A stretch of 9,221 nt of DNA from an uncultured Prevotella sp. (GCA_927910885.1 CAKMOD010000110.1:1-9221), one strand, 5' to 3'; shown: positions 1 through 6,833, numbered from the stretch's first letter. Notes: generated by a model from the sequence alone, not told the origin. Numbers and translations: made by a program.

Positions 1-20
1 TATCTCTTTCGCATTCTACG

Positions 21-108
21 CCCCTCCCTTTTGGGGAGGGTTGGGGGTGGCTGTTTGCCTTCGTTACATTTCACGCCCTCCCCTTTCGGGGAGGGATGGG
101 GTGGGGCT
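21..108. repeat. G-rich intergenic repeat, copy 1 (3' of nhaA)
   Basis: Two C-run/G-run hairpins joined by TTCGTTACATTTCA. In the nhaA transcript the nearer one (95 to 76) would form an 8-bp stem CCCTCCCC/GGGGAGGG with a GAAA loop. The plus strand carries GGGGAGGGATGGGGTGGGG (88-106), which fits a G-quadruplex pattern. It lies 13 bases past the nhaA stop and may act as a transcript-end or mRNA-protecting element. No U-run follows, so it is not a classic terminator. Confidence 0.85.
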
Positions 109-121
109 GCTTGTTTGGTTA

Positions 122-1444
122 TCAACTTTTCTTGTTCAGCAGCACATATCCACCTATTCCGCCTAAGATGGAGGCGAGGAAGATACCCAATTTTGCTTGT
201 GTCATCAATAGCTCGTCGGTGAAGGCGAGGGTAGAGATGAACATTGACATGGTGAAGCCGATAGAGGCAAGCATACCTAAGCCCAACAGTGTGCGACGAG
301 TGATGGCACTTGGAAGGGTTGCCCAACGCATTTTCACCATTAAGAAAGTTGCTCCGATAATACCAATCGGTTTTCCTAAGAGCAGACCCAATGTCACTCC
401 GAGTGCTACGTGGGTAGAGAAGATGTCAGATAGACTTAAATCTGTGAAGCTGATACCTGCATTGGCAATCGCAAAGATAGGCATGATCAAGAAGGTAACG
501 ATAGGTACCATCTTATGTTCAAGCTGTTGCAGCAAGGGAATTGCAATAGTAGTGTCATGCTGGATATGTGTCAGTACGTCCACCTGTCCCTCCTCCAAGG
601 TTCTCACCTCGTTAGGTTCCTCTTTCTCGAAACGTCTTGTCAGTTTCTTTATACGCTTGAGATAGACCGACTCGTTAATCTTTGCATCGGCTGGAATCAT
701 AAAGGCAGCAAGTACGGCAGCAATCGTTGCGTGGATTCCTGACAGCAAGAAGGTTACCCATACACCACCGATACCAAGTGCGGCATAGAAGAATAGGCTC
801 TTAATACCGAGTCTGTTGCCTATAAACATCACTGCAAGAAAGCCCAAACCAAAGAGCAAACTCGCAATAGAGAGTTCGGAAGTGTAGAAGAAGGCGATGA
901 TAAGCACAGCCCCAAGGTCGTCTACTATGGCAAGTGTTGTCAGGAAAAGTTTTGCCGAGGCAGGTACTTTATCTCCTAAGAGATATATTACTCCTAAGGC
1001 AAAAGCAATGTCAGTTGCCATCGGTATTCCCCATCCCATCGTTTGTGTGGTACCTATGTTCAGACTTAAAAATATCAAGGCAGGTACAATCATACCGCCT
1101 ATTGCTGCGCTGATAGGTAGAATGGTGTTTCTGATGTCAGCCAGTTCGCCACCGATGAATTCTCTTTTCAACTCTAAACCGACCACAAAGAAGAACATAG
1201 CCATTAAGCCATCATTAATCCAATGGTGCAGACTATAATTCAGATAAGGCTCTCCGTTGACGATAAAGCCAACTTCCTGCTCAAAGAAATGGAAATAGCT
1301 CTCAGCAATATTGCTGTTTGCCAATATCATTGCTAAGGTGACACTGAGGATCAGAACGATACCTCCTGACTTCTCCCTACCCATAAACAGCTTTATCGGT
1401 AGCATCAAATGCTGGTTTAGCTTCTTTTCAACTCGTTGTCTCAT
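122..1444 (-). CDS. nhaA: Na+/H+ antiporter NhaA
   Basis: Inner-membrane sodium/proton antiporter that expels Na+ (or Li+) in exchange for protons, supporting pH and salt homeostasis. The 440-residue product matches the NhaA family along its length. The hallmark ATDIAFALGV segment places the conserved Asp at residue 145 (E. coli D133). LAIVDDLGA gives the paired Asp175/Asp176 (E. coli D163/D164), and GKPIGI carries Lys358 (probably E. coli K300). Around residues 255-305 there is a charged stretch (RIKKLTRRFEKEEPNE) that the 388-residue E. coli protein lacks; it probably forms an extended cytoplasmic loop. The ATG at 1444 fits the family N-terminus and has AAGGAT 12 bases upstream. It lies downstream of the yfhO-like gene on the same strand but 373 bases away, so it probably has its own promoter; I found only a weak -7-like box (TACTTTTA, minus strand, 1518 to 1511). 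Confidence 0.96.
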   Translation of the reverse strand: MRQRVEKKLNQHLMLPIKLFMGREKSGGIVLILSVTLAMILANSNIAESYFHFFEQEVGFIVNGEPYLNYSLHHWINDGLMAMFFFVVGLELKREFIGGELADIRNTILPISAAIGGMIVPALIFLSLNIGTTQTMGWGIPMATDIAFALGVIYLLGDKVPASAKLFLTTLAIVDDLGAVLIIAFFYTSELSIASLLFGLGFLAVMFIGNRLGIKSLFFYAALGIGGVWVTFLLSGIHATIAAVLAAFMIPADAKINESVYLKRIKKLTRRFEKEEPNEVRTLEEGQVDVLTHIQHDTTIAIPLLQQLEHKMVPIVTFLIMPIFAIANAGISFTDLSLSDIFSTHVALGVTLGLLLGKPIGIIGATFLMVKMRWATLPSAITRRTLLGLGMLASIGFTMSMFISTLAFTDELLMTQAKLGIFLASILGGIGGYVLLNKKS

Positions 1445-1557
1445 AATTTTCTTCTTATCCTTATTTTACAATATATATAATAGGTGAAGAACGCTATAAG
1501 CCTTATACAATAAAAGTATATAAAGCCTATGCCCTAAACACTCTTCGATTTAAATGG

Positions 1558-1595
1558 AATACCCTCGTAAGCCAATATACTTGCGAGGGGGTATT
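1558..1595. terminator. Imperfect hairpin between yfhO-like gene and nhaA
   Basis: Arms 1558-1571 and 1580-1595 pair (AATACCC-TCGTAAG against CTTGCGAGGGGGTATT) with a 2-base bulge and an 8-base loop. No clear T-run follows on either strand. It could end read-through from the yfhO-like gene before nhaA, or be a structured relic. The rest of the 373-base gap shows only the G-rich repeat and a weak promoter-like box near 1511. Confidence 0.45.
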
Positions 1596-1721
1596 CAGTC
1601 TTATCCTTCTTTAGCTTTCAGCTTTCATCCTTTATGGGGAATTTCCTCGTCCTTTCCCCTAACTTCCCTTCTGGCAGTTACCATAAGTTCAGAAATACTA
1701 AGGGGTATCTCGGTAATTACT

Positions 1722-1813
1722 CCCCTCCCTACGGGGGAGGGGCAAGGGGGAGGGGCTGTTTGTCTTCGTTACATTTCATCCCCTCCCCCTTCGGGGAGGG
1801 ATGGGGTGGGGCT
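1722..1813. repeat. G-rich intergenic repeat, copy 2 (3' of yfhO-like gene)
   Basis: Same element and same orientation as the copy at 21-108: the final 24 bases (1790-1813) are identical to 85-108, and TTCGTTACATTTCA is shared. It holds two quadruplex-like G strings (1733-1755 and 1793-1811) and the stem CCCTCCCC/GGGGAGGG (1781-1800). It begins 4 bases after the yfhO-like stop codon. Apparent plus-strand peptides in both copies (SPFGEGWGG) are artefacts of the repeat. Confidence 0.88.
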
Positions 1814-1817
1814 TCTA

Positions 1818-4319
1818 CTACTTCTTCTTCCTCCACTCCATATACCCTGCTCCCGCAATCGCTAAGAGCAAGATAACAATCGCAATGTAAGCGATGGTCT
1901 CAGTAGTAGAGATACTTGTTGGGTGGAAGTCGAGTACTACGGTGTGCTTACCCGGCTTCACGCTCACAGCACGGAGGATATAGTTAACACGTCCGAGCTC
2001 TGCAGGCTGACCGTCGATAGTAGCTGTCCAACCCGGATAGTAAACCTCAGAGAAGACTACAACACCACCATTCTTTGAGTTGACAGTATATTGCAGGTTG
2101 TTAGGCTCATACTTATCGAGCTTCACGATTGCAGTAGAATCGTTCATCTTCGCCTGACCGAGAGCAGCTTCAAACTTCTTATCGGCTACTGCCTCATGGC
2201 GCACGTCAATCTTACCCACCTCAGCATATTCAGCGTTGGCATCGTTGACATAGGTGAGCTTGTTAACAAACCATCCGTTGCCCTGTGCGTAAGGGTTCTG
2301 TATTGGTGCCGTTGTGCCACCCTGCAGTGGAAGGATAAAGTACTTCGTGTTAAGCATGTTCAGCACTGGGAAGGTCTTCACACCATCCACAGCCTGCATA
2401 TTACCACCTGCAGCAGCAATCGCCTGCATCGTCTTCTGCATCTCTGGAGCGATGTAAGCATCGATCATCTCCTGATAACGACGGAGCTTTGCAGGGTGAT
2501 AACCACCGATACTCTTATGGAAGTAAGAAGTCTCGTTCTCGTTGAAAGTGTTTGAAGCAAAGTTCAGCACACGATAGTCGAGGCTCTTGTCCTTATTAAT
2601 CTCAAGGTCGGCTGCTGTTGGCTGCTGTGGCATATCGCGCTCACTCTTTGGTACGAACATCTCGTCATTGAGGTAACGCTTGTCCACCTGCCACATATCA
2701 ACGAGGCAAAGCACCAAAAGACCAGCCACCATATAGTCGGCACGCAGCTTCTTCATCTTGTAAGCGAAGAGCAGAGCGAAGCCGATGAGGATAACGATAA
2801 CCGAACGCCAAGCATCAGAGCTGACCATTGCAGCACGCATAGCGGAGATATTAGCGAGGATTGTTCCTGCCGTATTGCCGTCCATGCCCTGAATGCTATT
2901 AATCATCTGGCGTTCCTGATCGCTGACGAATGGACCCATCATGTCTGGGAAAACAGCCACTAAAAGGGCTACACCCGCTGTCAAACCAAGGCTGATATAA
3001 GCATACTTCATCTTCTGTCCTAAGAGTTCTGGCTCGTCAACAAGGCGTTTTAAGGTCAGTGCTGCCAAGAGCGGGATGGTGAACTCAGCGATAACAAGGA
3101 TACTTGCCACCGTTCGGAACTTCGCATACATTGGGATGTAATCGAGGAAGAAGTTGGTGAAGCCCATGAAGTTATGACCCCATGAGAGGAGAACGGATAA
3201 TATTGTAGCTGCCAACAATGCCCACTTCGTTGTGCCTTTTACCACGAAAAGACCTAAGATGAAGAGGAAAAGCACAAATGCACCGACGTAAACTGGTCCG
3301 CTCGTACCCGGCTGTGTACCGAAATACTGTGGGAAAGCGTCGTAGAGCTGTGGAATCATTGACTGTATCTGTGGGTCAACCTTCGACATAGCCGTACTGC
3401 TTTGGCTCAATGGAACACTCGCTCCACCCTTTGCATCAGGCACGAGTAAGGTCATCGTCTCATCAATACCATAACTCCACTGCGTGATATAGTCGCGGTC
3501 AAGGCCAGAGCTTGTCTGGTTCGCACCATCAGCTTTCAGCAGCTCACTCTTGCCACGCATACTCTCTTTCTGATACTGCCATGTGTGGTAAAGGCTTGAT
3601 AGATTGATTAAGACACCAATCAATGCCGCTACAGCCAATACGCCCGTAGCCTTGAGGAAACCCGCAAGTTGCTTCTGGCGAACGGCTTGAACGAGATAGC
3701 CGATGACCATAAAGAGGATGATAAACAGATAGTAATAGGTCATCTGCACGTGGTTGGCTTTTACTTCAAAGGCGGTGAAGATGGCTGTCACGATAAATCC
3801 CGACAAGTAACGTCCTCGATAAGCCAAGACAACACCGGCAATCATTGGTGGAAGATAAGCCAACGCCATTACCTTCCAGAGGTGACCGGCAGCAATGATG
3901 ATGAGGAAATAGGACGAGAAAGCCCACATGATACTACCCAATGCCGCCAACGACTGTCGGAAATCAAAGGCTCTCAACAGAATATAGAAACCTAAGAGAT
4001 AGACAAAAAGGAACCATACATTCTCTGGCAACCAAAGGTGATAAGCGTTCATCACCTGCGACAGTCCGTCTGTTGACTGATACGATGGTGACATCTGATA
4101 GGTAGGCATACCACCGAAGATGGCGTTTGTCCAGCGTGTTGCCTCTCCTGTACGGTTCTGATACTCTGTCATTTCCTGTGCCGAACCGACACCTGCTGAG
4201 GCATCGTGGCGATAGAGAATCTTACCCTGAGTGACTGGTGCGAAGAAGTAAGCGAACGAGATGACCGCAAACAATACGACTACCACTACATCGGGTAGAA
4301 ATCTTTTCCAAGTTTTCAT
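1818..4319 (-). CDS. YfhO family multi-spanning membrane protein (putative GT-C type glycosyltransferase)
   Basis: An 833-residue polytopic membrane protein of the YfhO family, whose members are predicted GT-C-fold glycosyltransferases acting on lipid-linked sugars or envelope polymers; the substrate here is unknown. Visible features in order: a first membrane segment at about residues 10-28; the characteristic loop TRWTNAIFGGMPTYQ (61-75); further membrane helices with GHLWKVMALAYLPPM (145-159) and FEVKANHVQMTYYY (184-197); a SMRGKSEL motif (253-260); more helices to about residue 540; and a long extracytoplasmic part. That part ends in a beta-rich segment beginning YYPGWTATIDG (760-770), typical of the family, before a final membrane helix (about 808-827) and a basic WRKKK tail. 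The start at 4319 gives a sensible signal-anchor, and a matching promoter box lies about 45 bases upstream. The sequence is visibly more GC-rich than the adhesin region. Family assignment is firm; biochemical role is inferred. Confidence 0.9.
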   Translation of the reverse strand: MKTWKRFLPDVVVVVLFAVISFAYFFAPVTQGKILYRHDASAGVGSAQEMTEYQNRTGEATRWTNAIFGGMPTYQMSPSYQSTDGLSQVMNAYHLWLPENVWFLFVYLLGFYILLRAFDFRQSLAALGSIMWAFSSYFLIIIAAGHLWKVMALAYLPPMIAGVVLAYRGRYLSGFIVTAIFTAFEVKANHVQMTYYYLFIILFMVIGYLVQAVRQKQLAGFLKATGVLAVAALIGVLINLSSLYHTWQYQKESMRGKSELLKADGANQTSSGLDRDYITQWSYGIDETMTLLVPDAKGGASVPLSQSSTAMSKVDPQIQSMIPQLYDAFPQYFGTQPGTSGPVYVGAFVLFLFILGLFVVKGTTKWALLAATILSVLLSWGHNFMGFTNFFLDYIPMYAKFRTVASILVIAEFTIPLLAALTLKRLVDEPELLGQKMKYAYISLGLTAGVALLVAVFPDMMGPFVSDQERQMINSIQGMDGNTAGTILANISAMRAAMVSSDAWRSVIVILIGFALLFAYKMKKLRADYMVAGLLVLCLVDMWQVDKRYLNDEMFVPKSERDMPQQPTAADLEINKDKSLDYRVLNFASNTFNENETSYFHKSIGGYHPAKLRRYQEMIDAYIAPEMQKTMQAIAAAGGNMQAVDGVKTFPVLNMLNTKYFILPLQGGTTAPIQNPYAQGNGWFVNKLTYVNDANAEYAEVGKIDVRHEAVADKKFEAALGQAKMNDSTAIVKLDKYEPNNLQYTVNSKNGGVVVFSEVYYPGWTATIDGQPAELGRVNYILRAVSVKPGKHTVVLDFHPTSISTTETIAYIAIVILLLAIAGAGYMEWRKKK

Positions 4320-4362
4320 TCTTATTTAATATTGCTTTTGTCTGACAAATGATTAATCTCTG

Positions 4363-4391
4363 CAAAGTTACAAAAAACAAAGCACTTACAA
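4363..4391 (-). promoter_or_regulatory. Promoter of the yfhO-like gene (minus strand)
   Basis: On the minus strand TAACTTTG (4370 to 4363) matches TAnnTTTG exactly, and TTG (4391 to 4389) lies 18 bases upstream, close to the usual -33 spacing. The expected leader is about 40 bases. It is back-to-back with the mtnN box 44 bases away, so the two promoters share one short region and could interfere or be co-regulated. Confidence 0.65.
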
Positions 4392-4413
4392 TATCCAACT
4401 TGTAACTTTTTCG

Positions 4414-4421
4414 TACCTTTG
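4414..4421 (+). promoter_or_regulatory. Bacteroidetes -7 promoter box for mtnN
   Basis: TACCTTTG is a perfect match to the Bacteroidetes sigma-A -7 consensus TAnnTTTG. It ends 4 bases before the mtnN ATG, which puts the expected transcription start at or next to the start codon. I see no good -33 TTTG/TTG at the usual spacing (about 4391-4394). Confidence 0.7.
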
Positions 4422-4425
4422 CAGT

Positions 4426-5133
4426 ATGAAAATAGGAATCATCGTTGCAATGGACAAAGAGTTCGAGCAACTTAAAGCAATTCTTTCCAATACCGAGACG
4501 GAGCATTTCAACCATAAAGACTTCGTTACGGGACGATTGGGAGAGAAGGAAATCATCCTGCAGCAGTGCGGTATTGGTAAGGTAAACTCTGCCATCGGTG
4601 CGGTGGAGATGATTAATCATTACCACCCCGACCTTGTTATCTCAAGTGGTTGTGCTGGTGGAGCTGATACTTCATTGGAGGTTACTGATGTGGTGGTGGC
4701 AACAGAGTGTGCTTATCACGATGCCTACTGTGGAGATGAGGTGGCTTACGGTCAGATTATCGGTATGCCTGCTCGCTTCAAGGCTCCTACGGAGTTGATT
4801 GAAAAGGCACTGTCGTTGAATAACTTGCCTGATTGTAAGGACTTACACGTCAAGGCTGGACTGACCGTCAGTGGCGAGTGGTTTGTTAACTCACGTGAGA
4901 AGATGCAACAGATAATGGACCACTTCCCAGAGGCAACAGCCGTCGACATGGAGAGTTGTTCGATTGCGCAGGTCTGCCACATCTATCAAACGCCTTTCGT
5001 TTCCTTCCGTGTTATCAGCGATGTTCCGCTCAAAGACAACAAAGCCAGCCAGTACTACGACTTCTGGGAGCGCATTGCTAACGGCAGCTTTGAGGTGACG
5101 AAACACTTTATTAATTTAATTCAGAATTCATAA
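4426..5133 (+). CDS. mtnN: 5'-methylthioadenosine/S-adenosylhomocysteine nucleosidase
   Basis: Cytoplasmic nucleosidase (MTAN, Pfs) that removes adenine from S-adenosylhomocysteine and 5'-methylthioadenosine, giving S-ribosylhomocysteine and methylthioribose. The 235-residue protein is of normal family length. MKIGIIVAMDKE places the catalytic acid/base at Glu12, the same position as in E. coli. SSGCAGG (73-79) matches the SAH-nucleosidase glycine-rich motif, VDMES (173-177) supplies the substrate-binding Glu176, and VISDV (196-200) supplies Asp199. The start must be the ATG at 4426, because the first strand MKIGII is needed for the fold. That ATG lies only 4 bases after a perfect -7 promoter box, so the mRNA is probably leaderless. 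The next gene downstream is luxS, which uses this enzyme's product. The last five residues and the stop codon lie inside an AT-rich repeat arm, so the C-terminus may have been altered by repeat insertion. Confidence 0.96.
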   Translation: MKIGIIVAMDKEFEQLKAILSNTETEHFNHKDFVTGRLGEKEIILQQCGIGKVNSAIGAVEMINHYHPDLVISSGCAGGADTSLEVTDVVVATECAYHDAYCGDEVAYGQIIGMPARFKAPTELIEKALSLNNLPDCKDLHVKAGLTVSGEWFVNSREKMQQIMDHFPEATAVDMESCSIAQVCHIYQTPFVSFRVISDVPLKDNKASQYYDFWERIANGSFEVTKHFINLIQNS

Positions 5134-5156
5134 TTCAGATTCATAATTATGATTAC
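5115..5156. repeat. AT-rich repeat, left inverted arm (over the mtnN stop)
   Basis: Bases 5115-5137 are the exact reverse complement of 5390-5412 (23 of 23). Bases 5139-5156 (ATTCATAATTATGATTAC) are the exact reverse complement of 5292-5309 and of 5345-5362. The mtnN stop codon TAA (5131-5133) lies inside this arm. Confidence 0.9.
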
Positions 5157-5291
5157 CGATGTGGGCTGAGTTTATAGAATAAGTAATTTGTTTACTTATC
5201 TGCTAAATTCTCTTACGGAACTAAAGCTATACAGATTTCTTTTTAGCCAACAAAAGCTTAAAGTTCGTGGATAAAACTGAAGCTAACAGTG

Positions 5292-5412
5292 GTAATCATA
5301 ATTATGAATTATGAATTGTGAATTATGAATTTTGAATTATAATAGTAATCATAATTATGAATTGTGAATTATGAATTAATAACGGATTTTGAATTATGAA
5401 TTCTGAATTAAA
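5292..5412. repeat. AT-rich GAATTATGAATT tandem repeat, right arm (over the luxS start)
   Basis: Repeated TGAATTATGAATT/TGAATTGTGAATT units, with GTAATCATAATTATGAAT occurring twice 53 bases apart (5292 and 5345). The last unit (5390-5412) contains the luxS ATG and encodes MNSELN. Together with the left arm it brackets 135 bases of unique sequence (5157-5291), in which I see no gene and no clean promoter. Confidence 0.9.
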
Positions 5413-5890
5413 CAAGATTCCTTCTTTTACCATTGACCACGAGCGACTGCTGCGTGGCATTTATGTAAGCCGTAAGGACGAGGTGGGTGGCGAGACCGTT
5501 ACCACCTTCGATGTCCGTATGAAAGAACCTAATCGTGAGCCAGTGTTGCACGTCGGTGCTATCCACGCTATTGAACACTTGGCTGCCACCTTCCTCCGCA
5601 ATGACGAGGAGTGGAAAGACCGTGTTATCTATTGGGGTCCAATGGGCTGCCTGACAGGTAACTATCTTATCCTTCGTGGCAGTCTTGAGTCGAAAGATGT
5701 TGTCGACCTCATGCGTGGCACCTTCCAATTCGTTGCCGACTTCGAGGGTGAAATCCCTGGTGCTGCCCCACGCGACTGTGGTAACTATCTGCTCCACGAC
5801 CTGCCTATGGCGAAGTGGGAGTCACGTAAGTTCCTCACTGAGGTGCTGAACAATATCACTGACGCCAACCTCGTTTACCCAGAGAAGTAG
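5396..5890 (+). CDS. luxS: S-ribosylhomocysteine lyase LuxS (AI-2 synthase)
   Basis: Cytoplasmic metalloenzyme that cleaves S-ribosylhomocysteine to homocysteine and 4,5-dihydroxy-2,3-pentanedione, the precursor of autoinducer-2. At 164 residues it has normal length. The metal-binding motif HAIEH gives His57 and His61 with Glu60 as general base, Cys128 in RDCGNY is the third metal ligand, and Cys85 in GPMGCLTGNY is the catalytic cysteine. All key residues are present, so the enzyme should be active. The start at 5396 is forced: an in-frame TGA lies two codons upstream (5390-5392) and the next in-frame Met is residue 42. The first residues, MNSEL, are encoded by an AT-rich repeat unit, ahead of the conserved KIPSF segment where family proteins normally begin. 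I found no clean promoter in the 262-base gap after mtnN; cotranscription is plausible but unproven. Confidence 0.97.
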   Translation: MNSELNKIPSFTIDHERLLRGIYVSRKDEVGGETVTTFDVRMKEPNREPVLHVGAIHAIEHLAATFLRNDEEWKDRVIYWGPMGCLTGNYLILRGSLESKDVVDLMRGTFQFVADFEGEIPGAAPRDCGNYLLHDLPMAKWESRKFLTEVLNNITDANLVYPEK

Positions 5891-6094
5891 TTGACAAGTT
5901 GCTTGTAGACAGGGTAATTGTAGACATAGTAACATAGGAACAAAGTTCTTTCGAGTAACAAGTTGACATGTAGATAAGTTGCTTGTAGACAGGGTATGTA
6001 AGGACAGAGTAACATAAGAACAAGTTTTTAGTAGACGAGTAAACCAGTTGATAAGTAAACAAGTTATATGATTTGTTTTCTATCAACTGGTTTA
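5891..6094. repeat. Direct-repeat array of ACAAGTTG/GTAGAC motifs downstream of luxS
   Basis: Starts directly after the luxS stop. AAGTTGCTTGTAGACAGGGTA (21 bases) occurs at 5896-5916 and again at 5976-5996, an 80-base period, and the bases between are degenerate copies too. The array ends in a perfect 14-bp inverted repeat (6040-6053 against 6081-6094, TAAACCAGTTGATA) enclosing 27 bases. It may serve as the luxS transcript end. Short frames on either strand here are repeat-derived and not genes. Confidence 0.85.
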
Positions 6095-6182
6095 TTTTTA
6101 TCTATCAATCAAGCAATAGGTCAACTTGCCTACTCGTCAACTTGTTACTCGAAAGAAACTTTGTTCCTCTGTTACTGTGTCT
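5922..6182. repeat. Large imperfect inverted repeat (46/47-base arms)
   Basis: Left arm 5922-5967 and right arm 6136-6182 are reverse complements apart from about two substitutions and one extra T. Both contain TTCGAGTAACAAGTTGAC or its complement. They enclose the 14-bp inner stem (6040-6094), so the whole region could fold as a nested hairpin in RNA or a cruciform in DNA. No transposase gene is associated. Confidence 0.8.
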
Positions 6183-6262
6183 TATGTACTTTCTTCCTCT
6201 ATTTATTGTTTACATTATGTCTCTTGTTCTTACTCTGTATTGTAAAGGAATTTCAAATTAAG

Positions 6263-6382
6263 GGAAATAAAAGGGCGTTAATTGGCTTCTAATTAACGCC
6301 CTTTAAGCTTGCAAAAGATGCCCTTTTGAGGTCTTACTAACGCCCTTTTGAAGTCCAATTGAGCACCTTTTGAAAACTAATT
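6263..6382. repeat. GGGCGTTAA hairpin repeat element
   Basis: A perfect 14-bp hairpin, AAAGGGCGTTAATT (6270-6283) with its complement at 6291-6304 and a 7-base loop. It is followed by three degenerate 21-22 base units built on GCCCTTTTGA (near 6320, 6342 and 6364). The beginning of the same element recurs at the end of the window (9205-9221), so this is a dispersed intergenic repeat. Confidence 0.8.
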
Positions 6383-6629
6383 TTGCAACTATTTGATAAT
6401 AAACGACTTACTGAGGTAGCGAAGATGTGTGTTTTTAGCTCTTTTGTCTCTCTTTTTATTGATTATTTTGTTGATATTTTTCTTTGTTTTGCTGTACTAA
6501 ATTTCATACGGAGATATGGAGTTTATGGCGGTTTATTAAACCCAATCAGTCGATAGATAGCAATATGCATAGTTCTTAATTTCTATGGTATTGTTTCCTG
6601 TCCTTTTTCTTTTTTAACGGCACCTTGTT

Positions 6630-6637
6630 TATCTTTG
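6630..6637 (+). promoter_or_regulatory. Candidate -7 box TATCTTTG
   Basis: Exact TAnnTTTG match in the context CCTTGTTTATCTTTGTAA, which looks like a typical Bacteroidetes promoter. No clear -33 TTG lies about 19 bases upstream. If used, the adhesin operon would have a leader of over 400 bases. Confidence 0.35.
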
Positions 6638-6825
6638 TAACTTGATGTAGTCTGCTACGTCTTCACCCAAAGCCAAACAATCTACTTGATAATAAAACAA
6701 AAGATGTTTAGGCTCTAATAATTCGGTTTGGTTTTAAGACTTTTCGTTTGTCATTTTATATTTCGAAAGAAACTTTTTTTCTGTCTATTCCCGTCTTTTA
6801 AGTTAAATTTAAAGTAAATTAAGTG

Positions 6826-6833
6826 TATGTTTG
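6826..6833 (+). promoter_or_regulatory. Candidate -7 box TATGTTTG
   Basis: Exact TAnnTTTG match about 235 bases before the small-protein gene, without a good -33 element. In DNA this T-rich, chance matches are likely. Confidence 0.25.

Noticed and set aside
31..222. Short plus-strand frames over the G-rich repeats (also 1554-1876), with similar peptides around SPFGEGWGG
   Set aside because: The similarity comes from the shared DNA repeat; they run into the antisense of nhaA and the yfhO-like gene and have no gene-like features.
96..665. 189-residue plus-strand frame opposite nhaA
   Set aside because: Lies within the well-supported nhaA gene in antisense; its composition is that of a shadow frame.
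4222..4626. 134-residue minus-strand frame across the divergent promoter region
   Set aside because: Overlaps the start of both the yfhO-like gene and mtnN, covers both promoters and has no recognisable family.
5115..5412. Insertion sequence between mtnN and luxS
   Set aside because: The inverted arms enclose only 135 non-coding bases, with no transposase and no clear target-site duplication.
5891..6182. CRISPR-like array
   Set aside because: Repeats are degenerate, unevenly spaced and inverted, without regular unique spacers or nearby cas genes.
5856..6292. Several 62-76 residue frames on both strands after luxS
   Set aside because: They are translations of the direct and inverted repeats (recurring LVYSSTK/STCYSKE strings), with no consistent start signals.
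6600..6700. Invertible promoter (phase switch) for the adhesin
   Set aside because: I could not find paired inverted repeats of useful length flanking the promoter-like boxes; only a 4-bp stem (GTAG/CTAC) is present.
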